A DNA stretch of 45,484 nucleotides from a virus. This document shows positions 8,000 to 17,410 of this stretch, piece by piece. Where the stretch lies: positions 1 to 45,484 of the IMG/VR virus record IMGVR_UViG_3300027985_000652, one strand, 5' to 3'. The notes beneath the pieces were generated by a model that worked only from the letters and a program-made list of their open reading frames with translations, ran no database searches and had not been told where the DNA came from. Position numbers and translations under genes: made by a program. Position 1 is the stretch's first letter; every line of letters starts with the position of its first letter.

Positions 8000-9852
8000 T
8001 TTGGGATGCTGAAAATATCGCACAGGGCACGCAGTTCCCCCAAGGGTGCGCGAAAGGCTCTGGTTTTAACGGAATAAAACACATTTATTTTGTTAAAAGA
8101 GGGTTTTCGTTCTCTACTTTAGCGGCTTTTCAGGATTCCGCAGAATGGACGCAGGCGATTAAAGGCGGATACATATTCCCTTTTTTAGGTAATAAAAATA
8201 TCGACGATCAGTCCGAGACCGTACAGACCGAAGTAAGTGCGCAGGGTATCACTTTCCGTAAATCAGATGGGAAGTATAGGTTTATACACTACTTCAATTA
8301 TGTATATGATTACGCAGCGGTATTGAAAGGATTTTCGGAAGGAGATTACGATTATATGTTCACCGATCGCAACGGAAATACTCTTGCCTATTCGCCGGAC
8401 GGAACAACGGTGAGAGGTTTCGATTTGGATTCCCTGATCGTTGAGAAAATGAACATAGGCAGTACTGAGCCGAACTGGACAAAGGTCGGGATCGAGTTAT
8501 CCGAAGCCGCTCAACTAGACAGATTCGCCGTAACGGTGAACGCTAAAGTATCAGGCTGGCGACCGGGAAGAGTATTAAACTTAGTGCCTGTAAAAATCAT
8601 CGAGATCGAAGAGGGGTCTTTACGATTCCGGGTTCTGGATTTACAATATAACACGCCTGTATCGGGTTTACAAGCCGCTGATATAACTATCGACGATAAT
8701 ACCGGGGCGATAACCTTTACAGATTTTCAAAGCCTTGGAAACGGTTACTATTTTTTGGATGGTTTAAGTGCGGCACTTACTTATGGCACCGTAAATGTGA
8801 ATACGCGTATCTATTACGGGTCAGGCAATTACACTTTCGGCAACGCTCCGGTAAGCATTATCAATATCGCGTTTAATAGTCTTACGGATTTCGAATTCGA
8901 TGTACGTTTAGATTTAGATAACTCGGCGGTCGAAGGTTTAGAAATAGCCGATTTCACAATAACTGACGATACGAACGGGGCTATATCGATAGGCTCTTTA
9001 GTTGAGTTCCCGGCGGGACATTACCGATTAAGCAGTCTTTCTGACGATTTAACGACCGGAACGATCGCCATAAGTGGGAACTATATGGGGTCAGCTAATT
9101 ACTCTTCGTCTGTGGCGGTGGATATTTATGATATTACCAACACGTACCCGTGGGTTTTATATTTTAAAGTCCGCGAAACTGTTTCCGGAGACCCGGTTAC
9201 AGGCCTTTTAAAAGCAGATTTTACGGTAACTGATAGTATCCTTGGGGTAGTACCTATATATACGCTTATTAGGCCTGCGCCCGGAGAATATATAATAACG
9301 GCAAGCGGTTTACCTTTATCCACAGGGGTTATAGATATTTCAGATATTGTTTATAACGGCTCTGAAAATTATGATATAACCGGAGCCACTATTCGAAACG
9401 GAGGGTATTTATCAGAAACGGGGGTCACTGATTGGGTGGATAGCGACGGAGATGGGAGAGCAGATTATATTTGGGGAGCTGCCCTTTCGGGGATGGTGTT
9501 TAGTATAATATCGGGAGACCCTGATTTTACAGGGAGAGCTCAGAAATTTGAAGTATCAGGTATATATCGCGCATTCAGTATGTACCCAAATTTCTACGGC
9601 ATAGGGAGAACCTATAAACTACATATAAAATATAAAGGTACCGCAGGTTCTCCCGGGGGCGTCTCGATTATATCCGACGGGAGATATAGTATAGATTATA
9701 TCCCATTTATAGGTGATGAAACCGCGAGGATCAGCTATGGCTCAGAATTTACGGTATTGCCTTCGGATACTGAATTAAGGATCTACATATCTGTAGGATC
9801 GTCAGGGCAGTATGTAATTATCGACGAACTTTATTTAATCGAAGTACTATAA
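7996..9852 (+). CDS. Tail tube-like protein with Ig-like repeats and jelly-roll-like C-terminus
   Basis: A 618-residue protein. ATG 7996 overlaps the previous stop (ATGA) and is preferred over TTG 7990. Residues 1-190 are paralogous to the next gene: both share the pattern [KQ]...GFSF..[AL]A.F.D, ..GYI.P, E...Q, G.I.GF.L. Three Ig-like repeats of about 85-95 residues follow, each with a V.GL...D[IF]T..D core, a G.Y...LS element, then a G...I.....Y.GS.NY end. The last 150 residues contain a Ca-loop-like DSDGDGRADY and a strand-rich domain of carbohydrate-binding jelly-roll style. This suggests a decorated tail tube subunit that may bind glycans. There is no signal peptide. Confidence 0.7.
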   Translation: MIWDAENIAQGTQFPQGCAKGSGFNGIKHIYFVKRGFSFSTLAAFQDSAEWTQAIKGGYIFPFLGNKNIDDQSETVQTEVSAQGITFRKSDGKYRFIHYFNYVYDYAAVLKGFSEGDYDYMFTDRNGNTLAYSPDGTTVRGFDLDSLIVEKMNIGSTEPNWTKVGIELSEAAQLDRFAVTVNAKVSGWRPGRVLNLVPVKIIEIEEGSLRFRVLDLQYNTPVSGLQAADITIDDNTGAITFTDFQSLGNGYYFLDGLSAALTYGTVNVNTRIYYGSGNYTFGNAPVSIINIAFNSLTDFEFDVRLDLDNSAVEGLEIADFTITDDTNGAISIGSLVEFPAGHYRLSSLSDDLTTGTIAISGNYMGSANYSSSVAVDIYDITNTYPWVLYFKVRETVSGDPVTGLLKADFTVTDSILGVVPIYTLIRPAPGEYIITASGLPLSTGVIDISDIVYNGSENYDITGATIRNGGYLSETGVTDWVDSDGDGRADYIWGAALSGMVFSIISGDPDFTGRAQKFEVSGIYRAFSMYPNFYGIGRTYKLHIKYKGTAGSPGGVSIISDGRYSIDYIPFIGDETARISYGSEFTVLPSDTELRIYISVGSSGQYVIIDELYLIEVL

Positions 9853-9865
9853 AAATTAAAATAAT

Positions 9866-10774
9866 ATGACTTTACAATGCACAACAGTTAAAGGGGTTGC
9901 ACAAACCTGTAAAACTAAAGCCCCTATTACAGCAGTGAAACAGTTGTTTCTGGCTGTTCCCGGATTCTCGTTTGCCAATGCGGCCGATTTTCTGGATAAA
10001 GACATTTGGCTCGGTTATATCGCCGATGGGTCGATAATCCCTATCGTAGATGTACGAGAGCATGAAAATCAGGATTTTGAAGACCCGATTATTGAAACCG
10101 CCAACGGTGAAAAGATCGGAACTTTCGAAGGGCAACGCGGAGCGATGTACTCAGTACTTTATGACCTTGACCAGCACCAACTTATCCGGCTAATGAACGG
10201 GGGTAATTTCGAACTATTCAAAGGCGACCGGAATAACAATATCCGCGGAGTATTGAATGCTGACGGGACTATCTCAGGCTTCCAGCTTTCTTTCTTCAAA
10301 GTGTGGAAAATGACCGACCCCGATGCTGAGAATGCACCTTATACCCGTATCCAATTACAGGAGGACGATCCGACCGAATGGGACGACGCTGGTATTTATG
10401 CAACCCCCACTTGGAGGGTTTCACGCTTGGGCGCACCGGGTAAAGGAGTATTACAAGTGGATTTGGCCTGCGGCGCTATTGCAGCCGGAGTATTTACCGC
10501 GACCGTTAAATACATTAACACCGCGAACCCACTCAATACCGGGGCAGCGAATGAACGCGCTATCACTGGCTTAGTAGTTGGTAATTTCCAAGTATACAAC
10601 CAAGCGGGCGCACTACTCACCCCGACAACGGATTACACTGTAACTGCAGTAGCAGGTCAGGATGGAGTGTATACGGTAGACACTACAGCAGGCACCCCGA
10701 TTACAGGGGGTACTTGCCAAGTGAAAGCCTCGGCAACAGCCTTATATAATTCTGAGGTAGAGACTTTATCATAG
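9866..10774 (+). CDS. Major tail tube protein
   Basis: A 302-residue protein and the probable main tail tube subunit. The N-terminal 190 residues have the same pattern as the preceding protein (GFSFANAADFLDKDIWLGYI against GFSFSTLAAFQDSAEWTQAI), so the two genes look like paralogues. The C-terminal 95 residues (ITGLVVGNFQVYNQAG... to the end) form one Ig-like domain, a common decoration on tail tubes. It precedes a small structural gene, the chaperone pair and the tape measure, as expected for a tube gene. Confidence 0.7.
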   Translation: MTLQCTTVKGVAQTCKTKAPITAVKQLFLAVPGFSFANAADFLDKDIWLGYIADGSIIPIVDVREHENQDFEDPIIETANGEKIGTFEGQRGAMYSVLYDLDQHQLIRLMNGGNFELFKGDRNNNIRGVLNADGTISGFQLSFFKVWKMTDPDAENAPYTRIQLQEDDPTEWDDAGIYATPTWRVSRLGAPGKGVLQVDLACGAIAAGVFTATVKYINTANPLNTGAANERAITGLVVGNFQVYNQAGALLTPTTDYTVTAVAGQDGVYTVDTTAGTPITGGTCQVKASATALYNSEVETLS

Positions 10775-10784
10775 CTTTTTGGTA

Positions 10785-11231
10785 ATGGAGGTTTTTGAGC
10801 AGCTTTTAGACAATATCCTTCAGGTGCAACGCGCTTTGCCGGGTATTGTCTATTCGGCTGCCCAGAATAACTCCGAAAGCCTGATAGATTTAAACGTCGG
10901 CCAACTCATGAAAGGCCGGACGAGTGAGGATAAACTCATAACGCCCGAATACACCTCGGACGATTACGCCAGATTGAAAAAAGCTTTAGGGTCGCAAGCC
11001 CCTTTAGGTACGCCGGATTTGATTTTAGAAGGGGATTTCACCGGAGCTTTTTATACTGAGCAGAAGCCGGGGGCTATTCTGATAGATTCCCGCGATTCGA
11101 AAACCGAAGATTTAGCGGGTAAATACGAAAATATTTTCGGCCTGAACAATAAGAGCCGAAAGGAATTCAGTGAAATAATGCTTTCCGAAGCAATAGAGAC
11201 TATCGAAAATGAAATCATTAGAGGCTTGTAA
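10785..11231 (+). CDS. Tail-region protein before the chaperone genes
   Basis: A 148-residue protein. ATG 10785 is used instead of TTG 10779. The pattern of helical N-terminus, LIDLNVGQLMKGRTSEDK, then FTGAFY and a closing IFGLN..SR.EF matches a small protein I recognise as recurrent in Bacteroidota phages and prophages next to tail genes; its function is not known to me. It overlaps the next gene by 23 bases. There are no membrane segments. It could be a minor tail or tail-completion component. Confidence 0.6.
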   Translation: MEVFEQLLDNILQVQRALPGIVYSAAQNNSESLIDLNVGQLMKGRTSEDKLITPEYTSDDYARLKKALGSQAPLGTPDLILEGDFTGAFYTEQKPGAILIDSRDSKTEDLAGKYENIFGLNNKSRKEFSEIMLSEAIETIENEIIRGL

Positions 11232-11604
11232 GAGCGGGGCTTTAGCCCATGCAACCGTAACCGGATTAGATACAGCAGTTATAAAACTGGCCGGAAAAGA
11301 TAATTTTGGTTATGTAACCGCCCGGAATGCTACCGGGAAAATTGTATTTTTAGCAAAAAAAGAAGGTGATAAAACCGTACTTTATGATAACGCAGGGCGT
11401 GAGGTTCGGCATATCGGAGAGGATAAACCGAGCAAAGGAGCAAAAAAGGGTAAAAAGCCTGAAAAGGTATACGACTTGCCGGACGCTCCCGGCAGAGAGG
11501 TTTTTCCAGATAGCGCAAACGGGGGATCGGACACTGTTATTGATAACGAAGAACTTTCCGAGTATCGAACCGCCGGATTTAGAGGATTTATGGACACAGA
11601 TTAG
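11209..11604 (+). CDS. Tail assembly chaperone, short form (gpG-like)
   Basis: A 131-residue protein placed directly upstream of the tape measure gene. It has a small beta domain (residues 15-70) followed by a lysine-rich linker and an acidic C-terminal tail. The long overlap with the following open frame, and the lack of a good start for that frame, fit a gpG/gpGT pair, in which a minority of ribosomes shift frame to make a longer chaperone. The second frame is +1 (equal to -2) relative to this one. The chaperone role is inferred from order and overlap, not from homology. Confidence 0.55.
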   Translation: MKSLEACKSGALAHATVTGLDTAVIKLAGKDNFGYVTARNATGKIVFLAKKEGDKTVLYDNAGREVRHIGEDKPSKGAKKGKKPEKVYDLPDAPGREVFPDSANGGSDTVIDNEELSEYRTAGFRGFMDTD

Positions 11605-12031
11605 ATTAGAGTACGAGGAACTATCAAAAGATAATTCTTTTTCTGCGAAGCTGGCCGATACTAACGAGACAGCGCAGGAAGCTAACTATATAAACCGTCT
11701 CATAGCTATTTATCAATTGATGTTAATGGGGGATGAGACAGTAATTAAAGAGGCAGAAGCAATTGGATTTGATTTTGAAAAAATAGACCTCGATTCTATA
11801 CAGGCGATAAAGCAAGAAATCGAACTTTCAAAAACAAATCTCGATATCTATCTGATGGTGAATTCCGGCGAGAAAAAGAACGAGTTTGATTTTTTACAGG
11901 AATTGCAAAGGCTTAGTAATTTTTGGGGGCGTAACATACCGAGAAGTATTACTATAGCAGAATGGGTCTTTTTAATAAGGGATACAAAAGCAAAAAATAA
12001 AAAGCATGGCGAGGCTTCAAGAATTCAATAG
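11366..12031 (+). CDS. Tail assembly chaperone, frameshift extension (gpT-like)
   Basis: An open frame in +1 relative to the previous gene. The credible protein part begins near residue 70 (PPDLEDLWTQIRLEYEEL) and is helical, ending in IPRSITIAEWVFLIRD, a C-terminal pattern I recognise from proteins that precede tape measures in Bacteroidota phages. The first 50 or so residues read like a shadow of the neighbouring frame, so I doubt that ATG 11366 is used. The part after about 11522 is probably joined to the upstream product by frameshifting, or started at TTG 11540. The end overlaps the tape measure start by 26 bases. Confidence 0.6.
   Translation: MIKPYFMITQGVRFGISERINRAKEQKRVKSLKRYTTCRTLPAERFFQIAQTGDRTLLLITKNFPSIEPPDLEDLWTQIRLEYEELSKDNSFSAKLADTNETAQEANYINRLIAIYQLMLMGDETVIKEAEAIGFDFEKIDLDSIQAIKQEIELSKTNLDIYLMVNSGEKKNEFDFLQELQRLSNFWGRNIPRSITIAEWVFLIRDTKAKNKKHGEASRIQ
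11521..11526 (+). other. Possible +1 frameshift site GGGGGA
   Basis: In the overlap of the two chaperone frames, the codons AAC-GGG-GGA contain five G in a row. A tRNA on GGG can move one base forward and still pair with GGG, after which reading continues in the long second frame. Other sites in the overlap (for example CTT-TCC near 11551) are possible. No downstream pseudoknot was worked out. Confidence 0.3.
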
Positions 12032-15000
12032 CGAGATACAAGCACTTAATAAATCTTTAGAAGCCGTTAAAAAACAGGTTTTAGCAGTATTGGATGCAAC
12101 TAAAGCACTCGATCAGCAATTTCAAACGGGGGCTACTAATCAAAAAGGTTTATCTGATCGGATAAAACAGACAAATACGAATTTAGATATTTTAGCAAAA
12201 TCCGAGCAAGAATTACAAAAGATTCAAAAACAAACAAGCGATACTATTGCTAAAGCCCGGGCGGAGCGCTCCGAGGAAAACAAACAACTAATAAAAGCGC
12301 AGGAAGCCCGCAAAGATCAAAATGCAAAAATAAAAGAGGGTATTAAGTTACAACAAGCCGAACAAAATTCTATATCTCGGCTGATTGCCGAAAATAAGAA
12401 ATTGCGCAAAGAACGCGATAGCTTAAATACCTCGACTGATGAGGGGAAAAAAAGAATTACCGAAATAAATTCAAAAATAAATGCCAACACTACTATAATA
12501 AAAGCCAACTCCTCAGCCCTAGAATCCCAAAAAATGAATGTCGGCAATTATAAGAGCGCTTTAGAAGGGCTATCAGGGGGGCTGGGAAAAATATCGCAAG
12601 GTTTTAAAATAGCAACGGCATCAATATTTGCAGCCCTAGCCGCCCTAAAGGGAACAATCGAAGGGATAAAGGCTTATGTAAATCTTAATCGCGAAGTGAT
12701 TAGTCAAACAGCAAAGACGGCGGCTATTTTTAAAATGAGTGAAGGAGAGGCGAGAAAACTTACCGGACAGATGCGTAAGCTCGGAGCCGCTTTTGATAAA
12801 GATTTTAACGATGTATTAAAGTCATCCACCATATTATCTAAAGAATTCGGTATTTCAGGTAGTGAGGCTGTCGCTTTAATCGAGGAGGGTTTTAAAAAAG
12901 GAGCGGACGTAAACGGAGAATTTTTAGAATTGCTCAAAGAGTACCCGGCGCAACTTAAAGGGGTAGGATTGAGTGCCGAAGAAACTATCGCGATAATAAC
13001 ACAAACCGAACGAGAAGGGGTGTTCTCGGATAAAGGTATAGACGCGATTAAAGAGGCTGGGATACGTTTAAGAGAACTGACCCCGGCTACAAGAGCTGCG
13101 CTTGACGGTATCGGGTTAAGTTCGAAGGAAATAGAAAAAAGTTTAGCTGATGGTTCGAAAACATTATTCCAAGTAACGCAGGAAGTTTCGGGGCAATTAT
13201 CGAAGCTGCCACCTCAAAGCGCAGCCGTTGGGACGGCCATAGCAGATATATTCGGGGGCGCGGGTGAGGACGCGGGTTTGAGATTTTTAACTACCTTAAA
13301 AGATATAAATACGGATTTATCGTCGGTCGAAACAACTTTATCAAAAGATGAGCAAGCCACCATAAGCCTAAGAGAGGCTTGGGAGGATATAAAAATGGCT
13401 TCCGTTGGCACCGGGGGCGCGATAACTTCCATAAAAAGCGGCTTAGCTTCTTTATTGGTTAGCGTTTTGAAATTTAGGAATGATTTCATAGAGGGCTTTA
13501 ACGATTTGATAAAAAGTAGCGCAGTATTTAGGGCTTTTATGGTAGTACTTGGTCAGTCCGTAAAACTTAGTTTCAAAACTATGAAGGAAAGCGTAATGTT
13601 GACCATAGAGCCGGTTATACTTTTAGGAAGGATTATAAAAGACGCTTTAGCGGGGGATTTTAACGCAGTAAGCCGTGTACAGCAGTCTTTTGAGGCTATG
13701 AAAAATAGGACAGTAGAACTAGGGGAAGCTTTTTTAGATTCAGGAAAAGCTATTGCTGAGGCGTATAAGGGAGATAATATAGATCAGTTCTTATTAGGAC
13801 AAAAAGAAATCCCCAAAACAGTAAATGAAACTACTGAGGCGTATATAAAACAAGCAGAGGTAATAAAGAAGACTGCTAAAAGTGCTAAAGATTTAGAAGA
13901 CGAGCGCGAAAAGAGAATAAAAAAATTTATGGACGCTATTGATTCTGAAACTGAAAAAGAAATAGTAGCAAATAAAAAGAAGCTCCTTACAAAAGAGATA
14001 GATGAACGTACTTTTAATCAAAACATATTAGCTATTCAAATAGCAGCTTTTCAAGAGCAGCTAAAAAATGCAGAATTAACTGCGAGTGAACGCCTAAAAA
14101 TAGAAAGTGAGTTGGTTGATCAGCAATTAGCTTTAGAAAAAGTCTTAACCGAGGAGCGGAGAAAGGATGCCGAAAATAGTATGGCTTTTGAGCTATTGGA
14201 GGAAAAGAAAAAGTTATTAGGATTTAAAGGAACGCAGGAAGAAAAGGCGAAAGCCTTTGAGGAATTCGCTATCGCAACTCTTCAAGCTCAGATACAACTT
14301 AATATACAGTTACTTGAAGATACAAGTATGACTGCCGAAGAAAGATTAAATATTGAAAGCAGTTTAGTAGATCAGCAATTGGCTTTAGAGGAAAAATTGG
14401 CTTCTGAAAAAGCCAAGAACGACGCCGAAGAACTGGCGCGAAAAAAAGCCATACAAGCGGAATTAGTTAATATAGCGAATGCGGCTTTTGATCTTAATGC
14501 GGCATTGAATGAAAGGCAATTGGCAGATTTAGAATTACAAAAAGAAAACGAACTAGCTTTAGTAGGCGACAATGAAGAGGCCAAAGCCGCTATTGAAGAG
14601 GACTTCGCCCGGCGTTCAGCTGAAATAAAACGTAAACAAGCTATCGCCGATAAACTACAAGCCCTTTTTAATATCGCTATCAATACCGCTCAGGGTATAA
14701 CTGCCGCCCTCGCGCTCTTACCGCCCAATCCCTTCCTAGCGACTTTCATAGGTATCACTGGAGGTATTCAGGCCGCCGCCGTTTTAGCTAGACCGATACC
14801 CCAATTTAAAGATGGGGTTATTGATTTTGAAGGAGGCAAAGCGATAGTAGGCGAGGCGGGTTCAGAGTTAATCACTTTAAAATCGGGAGAAACTTTTCTA
14901 TCCCCCGATAGGGCTACTATGCTGGATTTACCAGAAGGTACAAGCGTAATACCTCATGAGCAAACAAAAGAAATCATAAAATCAGGCATTACGGACGACC

Positions 15001-15155
15001 GAATAAATGAACTCATTGCGGAAACCCGGCTCACACGTAAAGCTATCGCTGCGCGTCCGCTCCGGCAAACATTGATAAACCAGCACGGATTTAAAGAAAT
15101 GACACGGAGGGGGAATAGCCAGACTGAGTGGGTAGATAGATACATAAAATCATAA
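12006..15155 (+). CDS. Tail tape measure protein
   Basis: Sets tail length; 1049 residues, which at the usual 0.15 nm per residue would predict a tail of roughly 150 nm. Order of parts: an N-terminal coiled coil (residues 1-170); hydrophobic segments near residues 195-215; a TMP-type domain at about 230-430 (SGSEAVALIEEGFKKGADVN, ...LPPQSAAVGTAIADIFGG), typical of phage minor tail proteins of the PhageMin_Tail type; long helices with two near-repeats around TASERLKIESELVDQQLALE and TAEERLNIESSLVDQQLALE; hydrophobic segments near 895-935; and a C-terminal GEAGSELITLKSGETFLSP region also common in tape measures. It overlaps the chaperone frame at its start. Confidence 0.93.
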   Translation: MARLQEFNSEIQALNKSLEAVKKQVLAVLDATKALDQQFQTGATNQKGLSDRIKQTNTNLDILAKSEQELQKIQKQTSDTIAKARAERSEENKQLIKAQEARKDQNAKIKEGIKLQQAEQNSISRLIAENKKLRKERDSLNTSTDEGKKRITEINSKINANTTIIKANSSALESQKMNVGNYKSALEGLSGGLGKISQGFKIATASIFAALAALKGTIEGIKAYVNLNREVISQTAKTAAIFKMSEGEARKLTGQMRKLGAAFDKDFNDVLKSSTILSKEFGISGSEAVALIEEGFKKGADVNGEFLELLKEYPAQLKGVGLSAEETIAIITQTEREGVFSDKGIDAIKEAGIRLRELTPATRAALDGIGLSSKEIEKSLADGSKTLFQVTQEVSGQLSKLPPQSAAVGTAIADIFGGAGEDAGLRFLTTLKDINTDLSSVETTLSKDEQATISLREAWEDIKMASVGTGGAITSIKSGLASLLVSVLKFRNDFIEGFNDLIKSSAVFRAFMVVLGQSVKLSFKTMKESVMLTIEPVILLGRIIKDALAGDFNAVSRVQQSFEAMKNRTVELGEAFLDSGKAIAEAYKGDNIDQFLLGQKEIPKTVNETTEAYIKQAEVIKKTAKSAKDLEDEREKRIKKFMDAIDSETEKEIVANKKKLLTKEIDERTFNQNILAIQIAAFQEQLKNAELTASERLKIESELVDQQLALEKVLTEERRKDAENSMAFELLEEKKKLLGFKGTQEEKAKAFEEFAIATLQAQIQLNIQLLEDTSMTAEERLNIESSLVDQQLALEEKLASEKAKNDAEELARKKAIQAELVNIANAAFDLNAALNERQLADLELQKENELALVGDNEEAKAAIEEDFARRSAEIKRKQAIADKLQALFNIAINTAQGITAALALLPPNPFLATFIGITGGIQAAAVLARPIPQFKDGVIDFEGGKAIVGEAGSELITLKSGETFLSPDRATMLDLPEGTSVIPHEQTKEIIKSGITDDRINELIAETRLTRKAIAARPLRQTLINQHGFKEMTRRGNSQTEWVDRYIKS

Positions 15156-17410
15156 TGAAACAGTACAAATACGAACTGACATATAACGATTTGGGGCTAA
15201 GTGAGGTGCTTAGTATTAATCCGGCAGGGGCCAGGGAATTGGGTATCGTATTTTCACGTAATGAAACCTATAATTCCGTACTTCGTTCGTTCGTACTCTC
15301 TTTACGGTTCCCCCGTAAGCCGGGGGGAGGCGGCACGAATATAGAAAATAGCTATTTTTTAAAAGGTATAAGCGCGTCCGTGGATGTTAGTATCAGTGAA
15401 TTAGACCCCGATACAAACACCTATTTAGTTATCTATACCGGAATTCTGGATTTTAACCCTGATAGGTTTACCCGGCAAAAGGATTTTATTGAAATAGGAT
15501 TAATCGATTCCGATAAACTCCAAAAGTTCAAAGCGCGCGATGATATAAATTTCGACGTAAACAGCACTACCAGTGCAGACGATGTGGCGGTAGCCGCATT
15601 TTCAAATACGCCCAGATCAATAATTTTCAAACCCATTGATATTTTGTTATCGGTCGAGCAGATATGTCGGGTACAAATAGACCGTGTTATTTTTACAGCC
15701 CCCCAAATAGCCACTTTGGTACCATATGAGTTCTATTATTATGCGTTATCAATAGGGCTGAACGAAAGCGGGGATAGATTGAGAACTGATACCGGATTAA
15801 CGGGAGCCACCTCGGTTATTTACCGAAACAGTACTGATTATTTAACGGAAATACTCTTTACAGACGTGGCGGTTTTAGGCGATACTGCTTTGGTTGATTT
15901 TTACGATATAAGGCTCAGTACAAGTGAGACGGCGGCCGCTTTAGTGCAAGCAGAATTAAAAATGCTCGTTAAAAATGATGATGAGCAACTCGGGGAAACT
16001 ATTATTTTTTCGAGGACAATCCGTTTTGAAAAAAATAGCGGCGATCCTATATATGCAACCCCTGATAGGGTTTATATAAATTTCGATTTATCTTCTATAC
16101 GATCTAGGGGTTTTTTAGTACCCTCTGGCGGGACTATGGAATTTATATTAACCATTTATCCCACGGCTTTAGATAGCTGGAAGGCGATGAGGGCGGAGGT
16201 TTTCGGGGCTTTAAGAAACAATATAAATTTTATAGAGAATGTACTCTCTGTAAATCAAACCCCCGCTGATAGTTTTCTACCTTATGAAGCTTTTACCCGG
16301 CTCATCCAGCTATCAACAAGCGAAACGGATACCTCAAAATTGTTATATTCTAATTTCTTTGGACGCACTGATAGCGAGTTTCAAACATACGGCGTAAACG
16401 GGCAGGGGGCTTTAGATGCGATCTCCTCAATATGGAATATACGGCAGTTCCCTAACCGGGCTTTTAACCTGAACATAAAAACACTATTTCAAACCTTTGA
16501 CGCTATTTACGCGCTCGGTATGGGTTACGATAAAATAAACGACCGCTTTTATATCGAGCCTATCGAGAACTTCTATAAGAGTTCATACCTTATGTTCGAT
16601 CTGGGCGAAGTGGCCGAATTCACAATCAAACCATATAAAGAGGCTTTCGCCAGTAAAATACTATCGGGATATGATGAGAAAGGGGACTATGAAGATTTAA
16701 AGGGGGTGAACGAGTACAACGTGCAAAATGAGCACTCCATGGTCTTACCCGTAGTGGATTCGGTCGAGTATAGAGGGGTGTACAATACGGATAGCCTCAC
16801 TCCCGAACTCGCGCGAAGAAAACAGTACGTGAATTATGCTTCCGAAGACACCCGTTACGACGATAAAATAGTTATAGTGCGCACTGATGGCACGACCACT
16901 ATAGTAAACGGTACAACGGCAACAGGTTTCAAAGGGGTTGAGCAATATTATAATATAGCCCTATCCCCCCGGGAGAACCTTATAAGGCAGGCGGGGCGAA
17001 TAAAGGCAGCTCTATGGCTCCACGATTTAAAGGTTAAATTTGTAAAAAGCTCGAAAAGTACTAATCTATCCTATAGAAACCAGCACGGGACTACGGTTAA
17101 CGAATTCGACGATCTGACGGCCGCCGACTTACAAAAATCCCAGCTATTCATCCCTGAGGTTTACGAATTCGAAAGTAAGATAACCCCCGCTATATTAGCC
17201 GCGCTAAATACTGATCCCCACGGTTTTATCAGGTTTAGTTTTAACGGCACCGATTACGAGGGTTATTTATTGAATCTGGAAAGCGGTTATCAGGATCGAA
17301 AGGCAAAATATAAGCTTGTAGCAAAAGAAATAAGCGAGGGCGATAATTTTATTTTTGAAGACGGTAACAATTTCGTATTTGAGGACGGAAATAATTTTAT
17401 ATTTGAATAA
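15155..17410 (+). CDS. Tail tip / distal tail protein
   Basis: A 751-residue protein directly after the tape measure, where distal tail and tail-associated proteins are found. It begins MKQYKYELTYNDLG and is strand-rich, with parts resembling the hub/distal-tail beta domains. The extreme C-terminus repeats the octapeptide DGNNF[IV]FE (three copies in slightly varied form), a low-complexity ending I associate with Bacteroidota phage tail proteins. Its stop overlaps the next start by one base (TAATG). No enzymatic motif is evident. Confidence 0.7.
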   Translation: MKQYKYELTYNDLGLSEVLSINPAGARELGIVFSRNETYNSVLRSFVLSLRFPRKPGGGGTNIENSYFLKGISASVDVSISELDPDTNTYLVIYTGILDFNPDRFTRQKDFIEIGLIDSDKLQKFKARDDINFDVNSTTSADDVAVAAFSNTPRSIIFKPIDILLSVEQICRVQIDRVIFTAPQIATLVPYEFYYYALSIGLNESGDRLRTDTGLTGATSVIYRNSTDYLTEILFTDVAVLGDTALVDFYDIRLSTSETAAALVQAELKMLVKNDDEQLGETIIFSRTIRFEKNSGDPIYATPDRVYINFDLSSIRSRGFLVPSGGTMEFILTIYPTALDSWKAMRAEVFGALRNNINFIENVLSVNQTPADSFLPYEAFTRLIQLSTSETDTSKLLYSNFFGRTDSEFQTYGVNGQGALDAISSIWNIRQFPNRAFNLNIKTLFQTFDAIYALGMGYDKINDRFYIEPIENFYKSSYLMFDLGEVAEFTIKPYKEAFASKILSGYDEKGDYEDLKGVNEYNVQNEHSMVLPVVDSVEYRGVYNTDSLTPELARRKQYVNYASEDTRYDDKIVIVRTDGTTTIVNGTTATGFKGVEQYYNIALSPRENLIRQAGRIKAALWLHDLKVKFVKSSKSTNLSYRNQHGTTVNEFDDLTAADLQKSQLFIPEVYEFESKITPAILAALNTDPHGFIRFSFNGTDYEGYLLNLESGYQDRKAKYKLVAKEISEGDNFIFEDGNNFVFEDGNNFIFE

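Noticed and set aside
10323-10574. Open frame overlapping the tail tube gene
   Set aside because: It is fully inside a well-supported gene in another frame, with no overlap-style start and an odd composition.
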